The position numbers and the translations under genes were made by a program. 64,000 nucleotides of DNA from Osedax fenrisi (Eukaryota > Annelida > Polychaeta > Sabellida > Siboglinidae): positions 92,936,698-93,000,697 of the forward strand of contig OZ025240.1 in the NCBI GenBank assembly GCA_964019155.1, read 5' to 3'. The notes under the pieces are model-generated. The model was not told where the DNA came from. It did not search any database and was given only the letters and a program-made list of their open reading frames with translations. This document shows positions 12,672-25,582 of this stretch, one piece after another (the stretch's first letter is position 1; the number at the start of each line of letters is the position of its first letter).

Positions 12672-15209
12672 TCTCTCTCTTATTATCATAATTATTCGTA
12701 ACATTAATCCTATACATTAAACTTAGATTGTATACGAATTTATTTGAATAACATTCTGTAAAGTAAAATTGTGGTGGCTATAATATTGTTATAAAAATCT
12801 ACAATTCACTTCCAACTAACGTTTTTTCAAAACAACCAATCATACGAAAGTAATATATAATTAAATACTATTAATTCGAATATTTCAAAAATGTTACTAA
12901 TTAATTAACGATGATAACATCATTAAACTACTTATAATTATTTAATGTTTAATATAATATAAAATATAGATGACTTGTACGCATATTATTAGTAAGTATA
13001 ATACAAAATATTTTAATATAAACATATTGTTCATATACTCTTTAAAATAACTCTTCATATTATAATACTTACAGTTTTAGAATATTAAATTAAATTATTA
13101 TATTTTTTAATTATTTCCTAGTTAATTATAGTTAGATACAATATATATAATCTAGTAGTAATCTATATCGTATATTATTTATTTATCTATATGGTATGTA
13201 AATAATTATATTTGTATATAAATTATCAAAATATCTAATATCGTCTATATATTAATATATTATACATATAATCGTCTATAATATCGTCTAATATTAATAA
13301 TATTGTAATTATAATAATACGCATGTTAATGATATGTTCATGATGATGCAATTGTAATATTATTAGAGTCACTGTAAAGCTGAGTAAATTATATAATAGG
13401 AACATGAAAAATGATGATCAAAAATGCACAATAAAATGTATACACACTTAAAATGGAATAGATTGGAATTAATCATGTAATATTACGATAGCGTATGCAT
13501 GCATGTTACATATACAAAACCATATCCATCATTCAAGATGCGATTAAATAATTTATTAAATCGATAACGTTGTTGAACAAGTCATTTTGACTATGCAGAT
13601 TTTGTCTAACATAATTTTGATGTTGAATATTTTTACGACATTGATATTCCATTCCGAATTATGGTCTATTCCTAGGATATAATATTTTCAATTTGTGAAT
13701 ACAGTCTATTGAAGATGATCATTAATAAATATTATTAGAGTTAAATAGAAGGTATAGTATATTAGTATATTATAATTTATTGAGATTAACTTTCATAGGA
13801 ATGTGTATTACTAAGTATTGGGTTCATTCAGTTAGCCACACTTTCATGTTATATCCTTTCTGACAGATATTATCAATACCTTAACAACAAAAATACTTCA
13901 TTGTTTTAAAAGTTCATTTAGTTTAACTCAGGGTGAGTTTTCATATTGTAAAGTATGTATACCATATATAACCTCTGATTCTGATTTCTATTGGAAAATA
14001 TTTATTAATATGTTCATGAATGTTATATCTTATATATTATCAGATATTTATTATACATATGTATATGTTATATAACATATAACATATAACATATGTTAAT
14101 GTTATATTTTAGAGTATCATATCTGTATATTTCTTATCATATAGTTTAAAGATTTATGGGATAGTTGCAAAGTAATTGACAATATTATGTCCATAGATCT
14201 AAAATAGCTATTTTTATGCTAGAGGTTTCTATTTATTATCTTGAATTGAAATTTATAGATAACGATATCAGTATATAATAAGCATTTTGTTATGTATTCT
14301 GTATTTCATGTATATTTCTATATATATAGATTTGAACTGTATCTAGATCCAGCTGTTCTTTGATTTCTAAATATTCTTGTAAATAGTTATAATTATATCT
14401 CTGTAGGCTATGGTCTTTGTTTCTTAGAAGACATCACAAACAATTTCATCATATAGATAGAGAAGGTTGTTTTTCATTCATTGTCACTTTTCTATTATCT
14501 CCATTTTGTTCGATGTATTTATTAGTATCTCATTCAAGTTTAGTATAGACATTCTGTTATTTGTATCTACCGAATTTAATAACATATAAAATTTATCTTT
14601 ATAGAGTTTAACTGTCCTGGGTGGGTAATACTATTGATATTTAATCATATTCGATTTATTTTTTAGAGCTATGTGTTATTCACTCTTTTACTCTTTTTGT
14701 TATTTCGAACAACGCTGAATCTAAATCACCTTGAATAGATAACGTGTATAATATCTTCGGTTATGTACTTAACCATTAAGAGAGTTATAAGTTATGCATA
14801 TGGAGTTGATATCATGGCGAAGTATATTGGCAATTACTAGTTTATGTCTTATGGAATTTCAATATTTCTTTATCTTATAACGTTAATGTTGTCTATTCAA
14901 AAGTTGACTGTATAATTACCAGTGTGGTTATATAGGTCTATCATTTTTTTAAAGTATAAATTAAAGTTTATTTTAACCATTAAAAAGATTTATTTGGTGA
15001 TACAGTTATTGCAATATTATATCTTCCTATTTTACTTGTATGTATAAGTTGTTATTGGAACGTATAATTTAATAATATTTATGTTCTTGTAGTTTTAGTA
15101 GTATTACAAAAATCGATGATTCATAGAGAATATAGATTAATTTATAAAATGTTTAATGGTCCCATGAAATATTTCTCATCCGATTATAGTAACATTATAT
15201 CATCATTGG

Positions 15210-15266
<57 letters not shown>

Positions 15267-16418
15267 TTTGAAGTAATCTTCATACAAAGAGAGTTAAATA
15301 CAGTATTTTATATTTATATATATAGTATATATAAGTTATATACTATTACAAATTAGTCGAATGATGTGACATAGTGTATATACACATATTCACATATGTG
15401 CACTGGTGTACAAATAACAGTGAACATAACAATATAAATAAATATGCTTTTATAGGGCTCACTCGGGAAGTAATGCAGCTAAAAAAACCTAAAAAAATTA
15501 AAACTTGTCAAATTATTCTAATAATAGTTTTATTACTTTATTTCCTATCGATATTATTCGGCTTGAGATGACAGAATAAAGTAATACCGAATGTATTACT
15601 CATTTTCTTTCTATGAATGTAATGCCTTTAAAATGCTTGTATTATCCTACAATAGTTTATGACATTAATCAGTTGATAATACCTATCAATATTGTTTCAG
15701 AAAATCTTATACACCCCATCTAATACGACTGATTATGTTGTTAGTTCTTAATAGTGTTCCCCGTCGTATCAATGTGCGTATATTCCAAATACTAATAATA
15801 AGTAGTGTGGCTGTTAGTTTATAGTTAGAATTAGTTTGATAGTGTCAACTATTATGCACATTATCATGACAATGGGATAAATCGCTCCAACACCGATATA
15901 TAGCGTGGTCGTTGACGTTATGTACCTAGACGATTCCGATGAAAGTTTGTTGTGTTCATTGATTCTTAAGGTATACACGTTATAGTAAATATTATCTAGG
16001 TGACGCCTATCTCATAACACCTACTCCACGTAGTCCTACATGAAGGAGCAAGTATTGTAGAGTGGTGGCCTAATAGTAGTATGCGTTACCTGGCAATAGT
16101 GATTAATATAGAATTATGTATTAGATAATATTGCCACCTTTCGTCTATAAACCCAGATTATCATTTAGTATCACATTTAGTAATAATTAAGATTGGATTA
16201 TCAATATTTATTTAATTTTAAATCATTTACATTCAAGGTCGACATCCGAAAAGATATATTATATTTAAGTGGTGTTATCTACGGCTACTACTCCAGGTCA
16301 TGGGTCTAGTGCTAAGTAATTGCTTCAAAGGTTATGCGCATCGACAGCATGTAGTAAGACAATAATTAAATATAATAAATAATACTTATATATCTATATG
16401 TATACTTCTTATTGTTAA

Positions 16419-16479
<61 letters not shown>

Positions 16480-17333
16480 TTTTTATCCTCATATGTACGT
16501 ATTCATTAATTATCAACTAATAAATATAACTTATAATAAAATATGTATTGTTATAATTAAACACACAGGCTATATTTTCCGGAAAACAATATTAATATAT
16601 AAATAGAATATGATGAATTTGTTTAATTTATTGAATTATCAACATTATCTTCAATCGTATTCATTGTATTTTACATTCTATACCTAATTGTATTTATAAA
16701 TATTTAACATTTAATTATGTATTATTTGTATTAATTTTAATTTCTGATCCATTAATCAATTACAATTATATTTAAATCAAATCAAGTTTTATGAAATTTA
16801 CATGAGTCTATCAATACTTTAATTTTTAATTTTATTGAAGATTATGTGTGTATATTTAAAAATTAAAATTATAATTAACTTTTCAAATATCATTAATTAT
16901 ATTTATAATTGAGATAACATTTATTATTAAGGTAGGAAGAGAAATAAACGAAAGGCCAATTTCAAGTATGTCGATAGTTTCAAGAATTAGCCTAGGTTCG
17001 AAAGTTTTAACTTATATTATAATAATTACATATTCTTATATTATAATAATTAACTTTCTTTATATTGATGATTATAAAATTGTTATCAATTTAGTATACA
17101 TGTATACTATATGATATATATCTATATGAATTTTCCTAGATGGTGTTTTTAAAAAGGAATTTTGTCTGAATCCGAAAATAGATTCCAGTTTTGTAATGAG
17201 CAAATGTACTGTCGCAATGATCTATGGTTAGACCAATTATTATCATAGACATGTGAAAAGTAGAAACCTTTATATAAATACATCAATGTAGATATTATAA
17301 TATATATATATAGAATATATATATTATTATTAG
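12672..17333. other. Long AT-rich region without a recognised gene
   Basis: Mostly AT-rich; (TA)n at 15217-15261 and 16422-16479. GC-balanced patches at 15700-16120. One open frame at 15374-15571 ends in a basic stretch and a hydrophobic segment but has no family signature. 13.6-15.1 kb is T-rich on this strand with many interrupted minus-strand frames, none recognisable. Confidence 0.55.
16422..16479. repeat. (TA)n microsatellite, about 58 bp
   Basis: Uninterrupted TA dinucleotides. Confidence 0.95.
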
Positions 17334-17620
17334 TTTATAATTTAATGAAATTCATCGGATATTTGAATGATTATGGTATATATACTACAAATTTCAAAGG
17401 TGATTACATTTACATTTGGAAAAAAGAAAATCCTACCACTACTCGCCTTATTAAAATGGAGCTATTCGATACTATACTAAAAGGTACCTTGAAATGGGAC
17501 GCTAAAATAGATGCTTCAATGATGGTGGATTATTATTATGAAGATAAATTTCGTATAACGGAATGGAGATATGAATTTGACTATATCAGACGTAATGGCA
17601 AGCGTCTTTATATATTCCAG
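17334..17620 (+). CDS. Hemopexin-like exon A of a second MMP-type locus (partial)
   Basis: An open frame, with an in-frame ATG at 17345, encodes hemopexin-blade sequence: NFKGDYIYIW, then LKWDAKIDASMM, then KRLYIFQ ending at a phase-0 donor (CAG|GTTTAAGT). It matches MMP exons 8-9, where FKG, ADRKIDAS and YLFQ occur in the same order with nearly the same spacing (35 versus 31 residues from FKG to IDAS). The intron that separates exons 8 and 9 after FKG is absent here; the frame reads straight through. A possible acceptor is TTATTAG at 17333, giving a phase-1 start. Base composition is very AT-rich, unlike the MMP exons. No upstream catalytic exon was recognised, so this may be a diverged gene with unfound exons or a relic. 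Confidence 0.7.
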
Positions 17621-17716
17621 GTTTAAGTAATAACACTATATTGTTATTCATGTAGAATAATTTACCGTCTTTAAATAGTAATGATTATAAATATAATTAT
17701 TATAATACATACACAG

Positions 17717-17864
17717 GGAACTAAAGTACACACGTTTATATTTGACAAAGATGGCGGCTTCAGTCAAATTGATGTTAATGATATTGAAACTAAATTTATT
17801 GGTATTCCGGATAACATAGATGCTGCATATCAATACGATAATAATTCGATATATATCTATAAAG
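17717..17864 (+). CDS. Hemopexin-like exon B of a second MMP-type locus (partial)
   Basis: Acceptor ACACAG, then GTKVHTFIF, VNDIETKFIGIPDNIDAAY and NSIYIYK, ending at a phase-1 donor (AAAG|GTAGT). MMP exon 10 reads GSKVHSFIP, VDDISSKFSGVPDDIDSAF and DMIYITK. Both exons are exactly 148 nt with the same entry and exit phases, which is strong evidence of homology. The intron between A and B is only 96 bp. The next expected exon (counterpart of exon 11) was not found in the following 1 kb, so the locus looks truncated or the exon is distant or too diverged. Without the splice, the frame stops at 17876. Confidence 0.75.
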
Positions 17865-18504
17865 GTAGTATCGCGTAGTTAACTAACTTAAATATTGTAT
17901 TAAAACATACGAATTATATATAAATTAGGTTTGAGTTGAACGATGTGATTTTTTATTTTATTTATGTCGGTATTCTAAATAATATAATAAGTCTTATTTA
18001 ATAAGTATAATATGAATTTTTTTAATATGAATCATTTCTTAATTTATATTTTTGAATATTTACTTGTATTTTTATGAATTCCGTATGTATATTAAATCTA
18101 TATTATATTATTTTATATCAGATTTAATAATTAGTTTACCTATATAAAGGTGAAATGTAACAATCGTTACCTGTTGATTGTATCACGACTTATGTTTAAA
18201 ATACAATACTAATATCATTGAGCTTTATCGCATTATTCCTACAATTCACACAAGTAATGGAATAACTAACTGCATGGTACCATTCATTATAGTACTGATC
18301 ACTGCGTATACTACGAGTTTAAGATTTATAACACAAAGGCAATTTTGGTTCATCTAATTTGTAATTAATTATATAATTTGTATATAAAATATTCATTTTT
18401 ATAAATTTTTAAATTATTAATCTTCGCAACTATTTCTTATTTTACAAGTGGACCAATATTCACATATAGCAATATACGCACACATACATACATATATACG
18501 CATT

Positions 18505-18538
<34 letters not shown>

Positions 18539-18824
18539 ATCAAATAAATCGAATAAAATATGTATTACCGCAAAATTAAAATAGTATTATTACTAATAGA
18601 TATCTTTTATAGTATCGATATAATAATCAAACGTATATATAATTTAATGATTATACTATTGAAATATAAGTATGTATATATATATATATAATCTTAACAA
18701 TTAACTAAATTTAAACTAAATAAATGAATAAGCTGTGATATAAGATATACTATCTTTAATAGGAAATACTAGGTACGAAGTGAAGAATTATGGCGAAAAC
18801 TTCAAAATAATCTAAAAAGTTAAA
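17865..18824. other. AT-rich region after the hemopexin exons
   Basis: Searched for the next hemopexin exon; none found. (TA)n at 18510-18537 and 18674-18690. Confidence 0.55.
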
Positions 18825-19280
18825 TAAAATAGCATTTATTAATATCTGAGTAATATTTCAAATTATTGAAAATTTTAATATTAAAATTATATATATATAT
18901 ATATTATTGATATATATTTTATTTATTAATTATAACATATCTTAAATTTATCAATATATTATATTCTATAAACTATATATAGTTTAATGGTACTCTTTAA
19001 TAATATTATTGTTTACTATTTTATATATTACTATCACTTATAAATATATAATAAAAATTAATCTAAATCTTTATTATATTCCTGTAATTATGTTAATCAA
19101 TTTTGTATTTTGACTTTATAATTTTAGATATATAATTCAATATATAATATATCTACGGGGAGTAGGGGGGAGCATTAGGCATACACTAACTACCTAACTG
19201 ATGTATTCTATGATCAAGAAGGATTAGCTCATTTATAACATTGCTCTCTCTCGCTCAACTGATTTTGTAGGATTCTCATA

Positions 19281-19395
19281 CCACTCCCTGGCAACAACTC
19301 CCTGACAACCACTCCCTGGCAACCACTCCCTGACAACCACTCACTGACAACTACTCCATGACAACCACTCCCTAGCAACCACTCCCTGGCAACCA
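19281..19395 (+). repeat. 14-bp minisatellite
   Basis: About eight units of CCACTCCCTGGCAA with G/A and C/T variants. Confidence 0.9.
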
Positions 19396-19725
19396 CTTTA
19401 TCAAGTGGGCTAATAAAATTGATGGGGATACCTGTATGTTATCAGTAGAGTAGGAGTTACTAGTTAAATAACGGTCAAGAATGGATGAAGTTTATATTAT
19501 CTCAATGGTCAAGTACACAACTTATAGACGATATACTATCTATAGCAAAGCGACTTATACGTAAAGTTTGGAGAGGAGATAGGCGCCGCCAAACGTAATC
19601 AAGCCTACAGAAAGAACACATGACTCATAATAGTAATTCCATAATTTCGGATCAGTTGAGGCCCGGAATATTAATGACCGCGCAATGCTATCACTTTTTT
19701 AGGATGGATGTGTTAAATCAGATAC

Positions 19726-19835
19726 TGGATTAAATACAAACATTAAATTGACAAAAACAACATCAACATCAATAATAGTATACTATTATTGATGTTGATG
19801 TTGTTTTTGTCAATTTAATGTTTGTATTTAATCCA
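19726..19835. repeat. Perfect 110-bp palindrome
   Basis: Two 55-bp arms meet with no spacer at 19780/19781 (centre AATAGTA-TACTATT). Outer ends are TGGATTAAATAC and GTATTTAATCCA. I checked both arms base by base. It lies about 10 bp upstream of the start of the RTE LINE relic. Confidence 0.97.
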
Positions 19836-19845
19836 TTATAATGAC

Positions 19846-22560
19846 AAAAACAAAAAAAATAACTTTATCAAAGGAGGCAAAAAAATATAGAAGTACATTT
19901 CCAACAAGTTTCACGACCATATGCACATGGAACGTGAGAGGCTCTAGAAAATTCATGAAATCACGAGGGAGCTAAATCGCTATAAATGGAATATTATTGG
20001 TTTTTCAGAAACAAGATGGAATAACTTTATTAAACTTCTTACTGATGAAGGTCATAAGATAGTTTACAGTGAATAGCAAAAATGCCATCAACAGGGAGTG
20101 GTGATAATGTGCGGAAGGATCTGAATTCAGCTATTTTAATTTATACAGAGGTTTTTAGCAGAATCATTTCATTGTGGTAGTAGTATCTCATCCAATTAAT
20201 TTAATAATCATACAAATGTATGCTCCAACCAGTGACTACAAAGCAATTGAATAATTCTATTAGAAAAAAGAGCCAACGATGACTAAAATATATAAAAAGA
20301 CTTAATTATTGATCAAGGTGGTTAGAATTCAGTCGTAGGATACTAACATTATAACTTTAGTAATGTAATAGGACAATGTAACCACCAAGATATAATAGAA
20401 TTTTGCACCAAGCATAATCTCATACTTGCAAATTAAACCCTCAATAGAACTTACGAAAATCTACTTGGAATTCTACAAATTGTAAGACTCATAATCTAAT
20501 TGACTACATGTTAAAGCCCCATAGATTCAAGTCAAGCATACAACTAGAACCTATCCGGTGGTCTATAGCAATAATAATCAAGATTTAGTCTTACGTAACT
20601 TGAAGTTAAATCTACGAACATATAAAAAGAATATTAGAGTATATAAGAGTATTAGAGTACGATTTGACGTAGGAAAGTTAATGAAGAAGTAATCAGTAAA
20701 CAGAACATGGATGAGTTGGAAAATAAACTGATATCCGTTAATACAGATGAACTTTCAACTTAAGAAGAATATAATCAAATTGCTAATATAATCACTTAGA
20801 CAGCTCAAAACATATTGGTAAAGCACAGATCTAAGAAACAACCATGTATCAATTCTTAATATGTTCGATAAAAGAATTTTTTTGAAGACAACTAAATATC
20901 AAAGTAAAGCACACGCTGAAGAATACAGATAGTTACATAATATAATACGTAGAATTATGAAAGAAGCAAATAATGAATGGGTAAGCTCACAGTGAAAATC
21001 AATTGATACATATTAAAAACGGGGAATACATATCAAAAGAGCATTCAATACGTTAAAGTCAATCACCAATTCGAAACATTGAAAAATGACAATCAACGAA
21101 GACAAAAATGGTATACCAATTGCAGATGATATTACCAGAATAGTAACATAAACAGAGTATTACAAATATCTCTATAACTTTAAAATAAATCTCAAGATTA
21201 TCATCCATCTGAAATAGAACAGCCGCTATCAGTAAATACCGAAATCAGAAGTTTAAAAGGCAATAAATTTCATGAAGAATAACAAATCACCGGATCGATA
21301 ATGTATTAAGTGAACTTATCAAAGAAGGTGGACCTTCAATAATTGAGATATTTACTCAATTCTGTCAACAAATATGGATAATAAGGCAATTGACAAAATC
21401 ATGGACTACGTCATTGATTATATATATTCCAACAAAAGCGACCTCAAAAAGTGCTCAAACAATTATACTATTATTATCATAAGTCACTCAAGTAAAATAA
21501 TATTTCGAGTATTTTTCAATCGCTTAACCCGGCAGGCAGAACAGATTTTGGGGAGGAACAGATAGGATTTAGGAACACTTGAAGCACCATAGAATACATT
21601 ATAAACTATAGACTGCTAATGAGGAAACAAATGTATCAACAAAGTAAACTCTATTACAATTTCATCGACTCAAAAAAGCCTTTGATAGAGTATGGTATGA
21701 TATTATATGGCCAGTCATGACAACAATGGGTATATATATATAAAACTGATAAACATCATAAATCACTATATAATTCTACATAATCTCTATTCTATTAAAC
21801 AACCAAATTGGTCTTCTCTTTCCAACGACAGCAGGTGAAAGAGGGGGTTGTATATTATCTCCAGTATTATTTAATATATTTCTAAAGATAATAATGCATA
21901 ACACTCTAGAAAATCACCAGTCAACAATATCAATAGGAGTAAGATCAAATTATAACCTTGGCTTAGCTGGTGATATTGTTCTTCTATCTGACTCAGAAAG
22001 TGATTTACAAGCGTTAACAGACTATTTAGTGTATAAGTGCTTCAACATATCGTAATGAAATAAGTCACGGGAAGAACAAGATACTCATAGACGATGGTGG
22101 ATGTTGACAAAACATATATATATATATACATCTTATATGGAGAACTGCTCGAGAATGTTAAAAACTTTAAATATCTTGGTGCAATGCTTACTGGAAATGG
22201 AAAGAGCAAGAAAGAGATTTTAATTAAAATAGCCACAGTAACTACAGAAATGTTAAGATCGGAGAATATTTGGAAATTTATAGTAATTTAATTCAATCGT
22301 ACTCAAATACAAGCTCTACAAATATGTAGTACTATCAATTTTACTATATGATTGTGAAATATGTACCTTGTTGGAAGAATCTACCAAAATATACGTGCAT
22401 TCGAATCTTAAGCTTATAGAATACTTTTAAATATCACATGAAAAGGAAAATATCTACGTATTCACCGAAATAAAATAGGAAATGATGAGCCTCTCTTAGA
22501 AATGGTATTACGAATAAAAATGAATGTGTTTGGGCATATACTATATACTACTTCTATAGA
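19846..22560 (+). mobile_element. RTE-type LINE, nearly full length but dead
   Basis: Endonuclease start CTWNVRG with NIIGFSETRWN (19929-20030), later DSKKAFDRVWYDIIWPVM (21670-21720), GERGGCILSPVLFNIFLKI (21835-21890), LAGDIVLLSDSESDLQAL (21964-22015) where YADD is degraded to AGD, then LLENVKNFKYLGAMLTGNGK (22146-22205) and EPLLEMVLRIKMNVFGHIL (22490-22545). Many stops and frameshifts. Same clade as the fragment at 6.6-7.6 kb. Confidence 0.85.
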
Positions 22561-22687
22561 GTATATATACTCCCTTTTCGCCTACTCCTAAATAATACTG
22601 CCGATCGTGAAAAATTTAGGAAATTGTGTTCGCTATTATCATTTGACCCCCGCTACGATTACATCGTCACGGGACTAAGTAACCGGT

Positions 22688-22742
<55 letters not shown>

Positions 22743-23240
22743 ATATATATATTATATATAGTATATAAACACGTCTATAATAATTTATAAATTTCAGAAA
22801 TTAATAATATGTAATATAAATCATATTATCTTTAATAATATATGTAAAGCTATACCTGGGTGTTATTAAAATGATAAGTTAAATATTAAACTTAATTTAT
22901 GTAAAATTAAATAATGTTGTATACAAAATACGAATACATATTAAGTTTAAATACTAGTAATATTAGTAATAGTAATACTAATAATATTGAGTAATATTAC
23001 TGTATACAATATTTTAAATAATTATTTATTATTTATCTATTAAGAGAATATATTTAAAAAAATTAGTATATTTAAAGAATGTTATAATAATAAAAAACTA
23101 TGATTCCACTATCGCAACTGAAACTAGGTTATATTTCAGAAACGCTGACTTGCTCTAAAAACTGCGCACGTAATAACGTGTACTATAGTAGGAAGTTGTA
23201 TTCATTTATGAGCACGATTAAACGATTATATTCTAATTTT

Positions 23241-25063
23241 TCAACGATTTTAGTATGAGTTAAACGAGAAGTTCGTCTGCGGCATCGTAATTCATAGGTC
23301 AAGTGGAGGTCACGTGTTACTAAGGTTACCTATTAAAGGGAATCGTATGTATTATAATTAGTTTTAGCATTACATAGTTATTCTGATAATTCTATGATTG
23401 ATCACATCGTAATCAATGCGATATGTATCTCTGAACATGTGTAGGTTGCACGATTTCTTACATAATTCTTTGCTCGTATAATTCAATGTTTTATTTTTAT
23501 TTTACTTATCCGTTTATTTCTTGTTTTTTTTTATCGTGTCGTTTTGTCTTACTGTTATCACATTTATATATTTTGTTTATATATGTTATATAATTATATG
23601 TTTATATATGTTATATAATTATAACTTTCTTTATATATAACCAGTAATTCAATAAACATTTGATCTATCTATCTATCTATAATGACAACTTAAATATATA
23701 TCCTCTGAACTTGATGCTGATATCGATGTTGTCAAGCTGTGTTGATCTTGTTACTATAAAATAAACTATTTAAGAATATAATAATGCGATTATAGTTTAT
23801 TTATGTGTATTATTTGAGTGAATATATAATGGAAAGTATAACTTTAAATAATGTGTACAGATAACCTATTTTATATACAAAGATAAATATTAAATTAAAA
23901 ATATACAAAATACATAAACTTTAAAGTTACCGTAAAATGAACGACGAATATTCGAAAATAAAAATAAAATGCATCATATATGATAAATGAGAACCTTTAA
24001 ATATTTGGACACTTCGTTTGCAACTATAAATATCTAAATAAAAAAGATGATATTAGATATTATGATATTTATATATATATGATGATAATAAGTGGATATA
24101 ATAATGTATGTAGAAAAGTGAAGGAACGATACTTATATGAAACACAATAACTCATTGAGAAGGAATATATATATATATATATATATAATTAACAGAATAT
24201 CACTATAGTATTTAATCTAACGTTAATTATATATTATTCAGTCTAAATGAAATATATGTCATTTATTAATAACATGGCATATTTATAATTTCAGTTTAAG
24301 AATTTTCAACTAAGTAATTTTAATTAAATTTATTTTTGAATTATATAAAATTATATTTATTAGATTATAAATGATAATTACTAATTACTTTTCTTTGTAA
24401 TATAACAATAATTATTATCTTAAGAATTAGTAAAATATACATATATATATGTATAAACATATTTAAAAATAACAATTATAGTATTTATATATATATATCG
24501 ATTAAAGTAACCAATAAAGTATAATGTTATGTTATCAAGATTATTAAAACATATTAGAAATAGTTTATGGAATAATTTTATTTTAATTTAATATTTTATT
24601 TCTTTTAAAATATATATTAAATTTTATTAATTTTGTTAATATTTTTATCCCTAATGCCTTATCAATATTATAAGTATATTTTAAGGATGATGGCATATAT
24701 TCATTGATCGCAAGGGGAATGTGTACACTGCATATGGAAATTGGTTGTTTACTTTTTAGATTTTATGTTTTATATATTTTCTCTTTATAATAAATTATAT
24801 TAGTTAAGTTATATATCGTCCTCTAATATATTATAACTATATATAGTTGAATAACATATAGGTCATTCAACTAAATACATATAGGCTAGTTCATATAAAC
24901 TATTCATGAATTGATATAAGTCATTTCTTGAATAATATATATATATATATTTATATTAAATATTTGCAATATGTTTTAAATGACTAAAATATATACACTT
25001 AATAATAATTTATTTTTTATATAAAGGTATAAATAATTATTTGTTTCTGCAGTGTTAATTTAA

Positions 25064-25108
<45 letters not shown>

Positions 25109-25294
25109 ATGTTAAATACATTTAATTACTATTTAAGTATCATATACGGATTTTATTAATTAGTATTAATATTAGTTATATTAGAAGTTATATTAATGTT
25201 ATTTAAAAATATAATATTATGTCTTTGATTTTATATATTCCATTGGTATATGATAATAATATATTATTTACTTATTATATATTTTTTTTAATTC
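23241..25294. other. AT-rich region
   Basis: No gene recognised. 23440-23690 may be a LINE 3' end, as it finishes CAATAAACATTT followed by (ATCT)n. (TA)n at 25070-25103. Confidence 0.55.
23640..23690 (+). mobile_element. Putative LINE 3' tail with (ATCT)n
   Basis: TTCAATAAACATTTG, then four ATCT units. The AATAAACATT motif followed by a simple repeat parallels the tails at 7585, 8485 and 60131. Confidence 0.4.
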
Positions 25295-25542
25295 AATAAA
25301 ATATCATTTATTAATATTTAAAGTATTTAACATATTGTTTAACATATAGAATATTGTTAATATATAGTTTATTTATTAATTATATCATATCTTAAATTTG
25401 TTAATATGTTATATAATATAAACTATATACAGTTCAATATTACTATTTAATATTAGTATTTTTATTATTGTATATATTAATTTATATTATATTCTAGTGT
25501 TTTGTTTAATGTTCTGACCTTCATAATTATCGATGTACAACT

Positions 25543-25582
<40 letters not shown>

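Larger units (their letters stand above)
18825..23240 (+). repeat. Segmental duplication, copy 1, split by a 3.6-kb insertion
   Basis: 18825-19160 matches 25295-25560 and 22770-23240 matches 26545-27035, both in direct orientation. Shared landmarks include TTTATTTATTAATTATA-type sequence with CATATCTTAAATTT, then TTTATAAATTTCAG, ACTTGCTCTAAAAACT and GATTCCACTATCGCAA. Between the halves lie a 14-bp minisatellite, a perfect palindrome and an RTE LINE that copy 2 lacks. Confidence 0.8.

Noticed and set aside
13600..15130. Possible decayed minus-strand coding region
   Set aside because: Frames contain stops about every 15 codons, not clearly rarer than expected at this base composition, and no motif could be read.
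15374..15571. 65-codon frame ending in a basic stretch and a hydrophobic segment
   Set aside because: Could be a small membrane protein or a last exon, but such a length is expected by chance here and there is no homology signal or clear splice context.
17130..17230. Possible short Cys-containing exon upstream of the hemopexin fragment
   Set aside because: The frame between CCAG and GTTAGA does not join exon A in a compatible phase without a stop.
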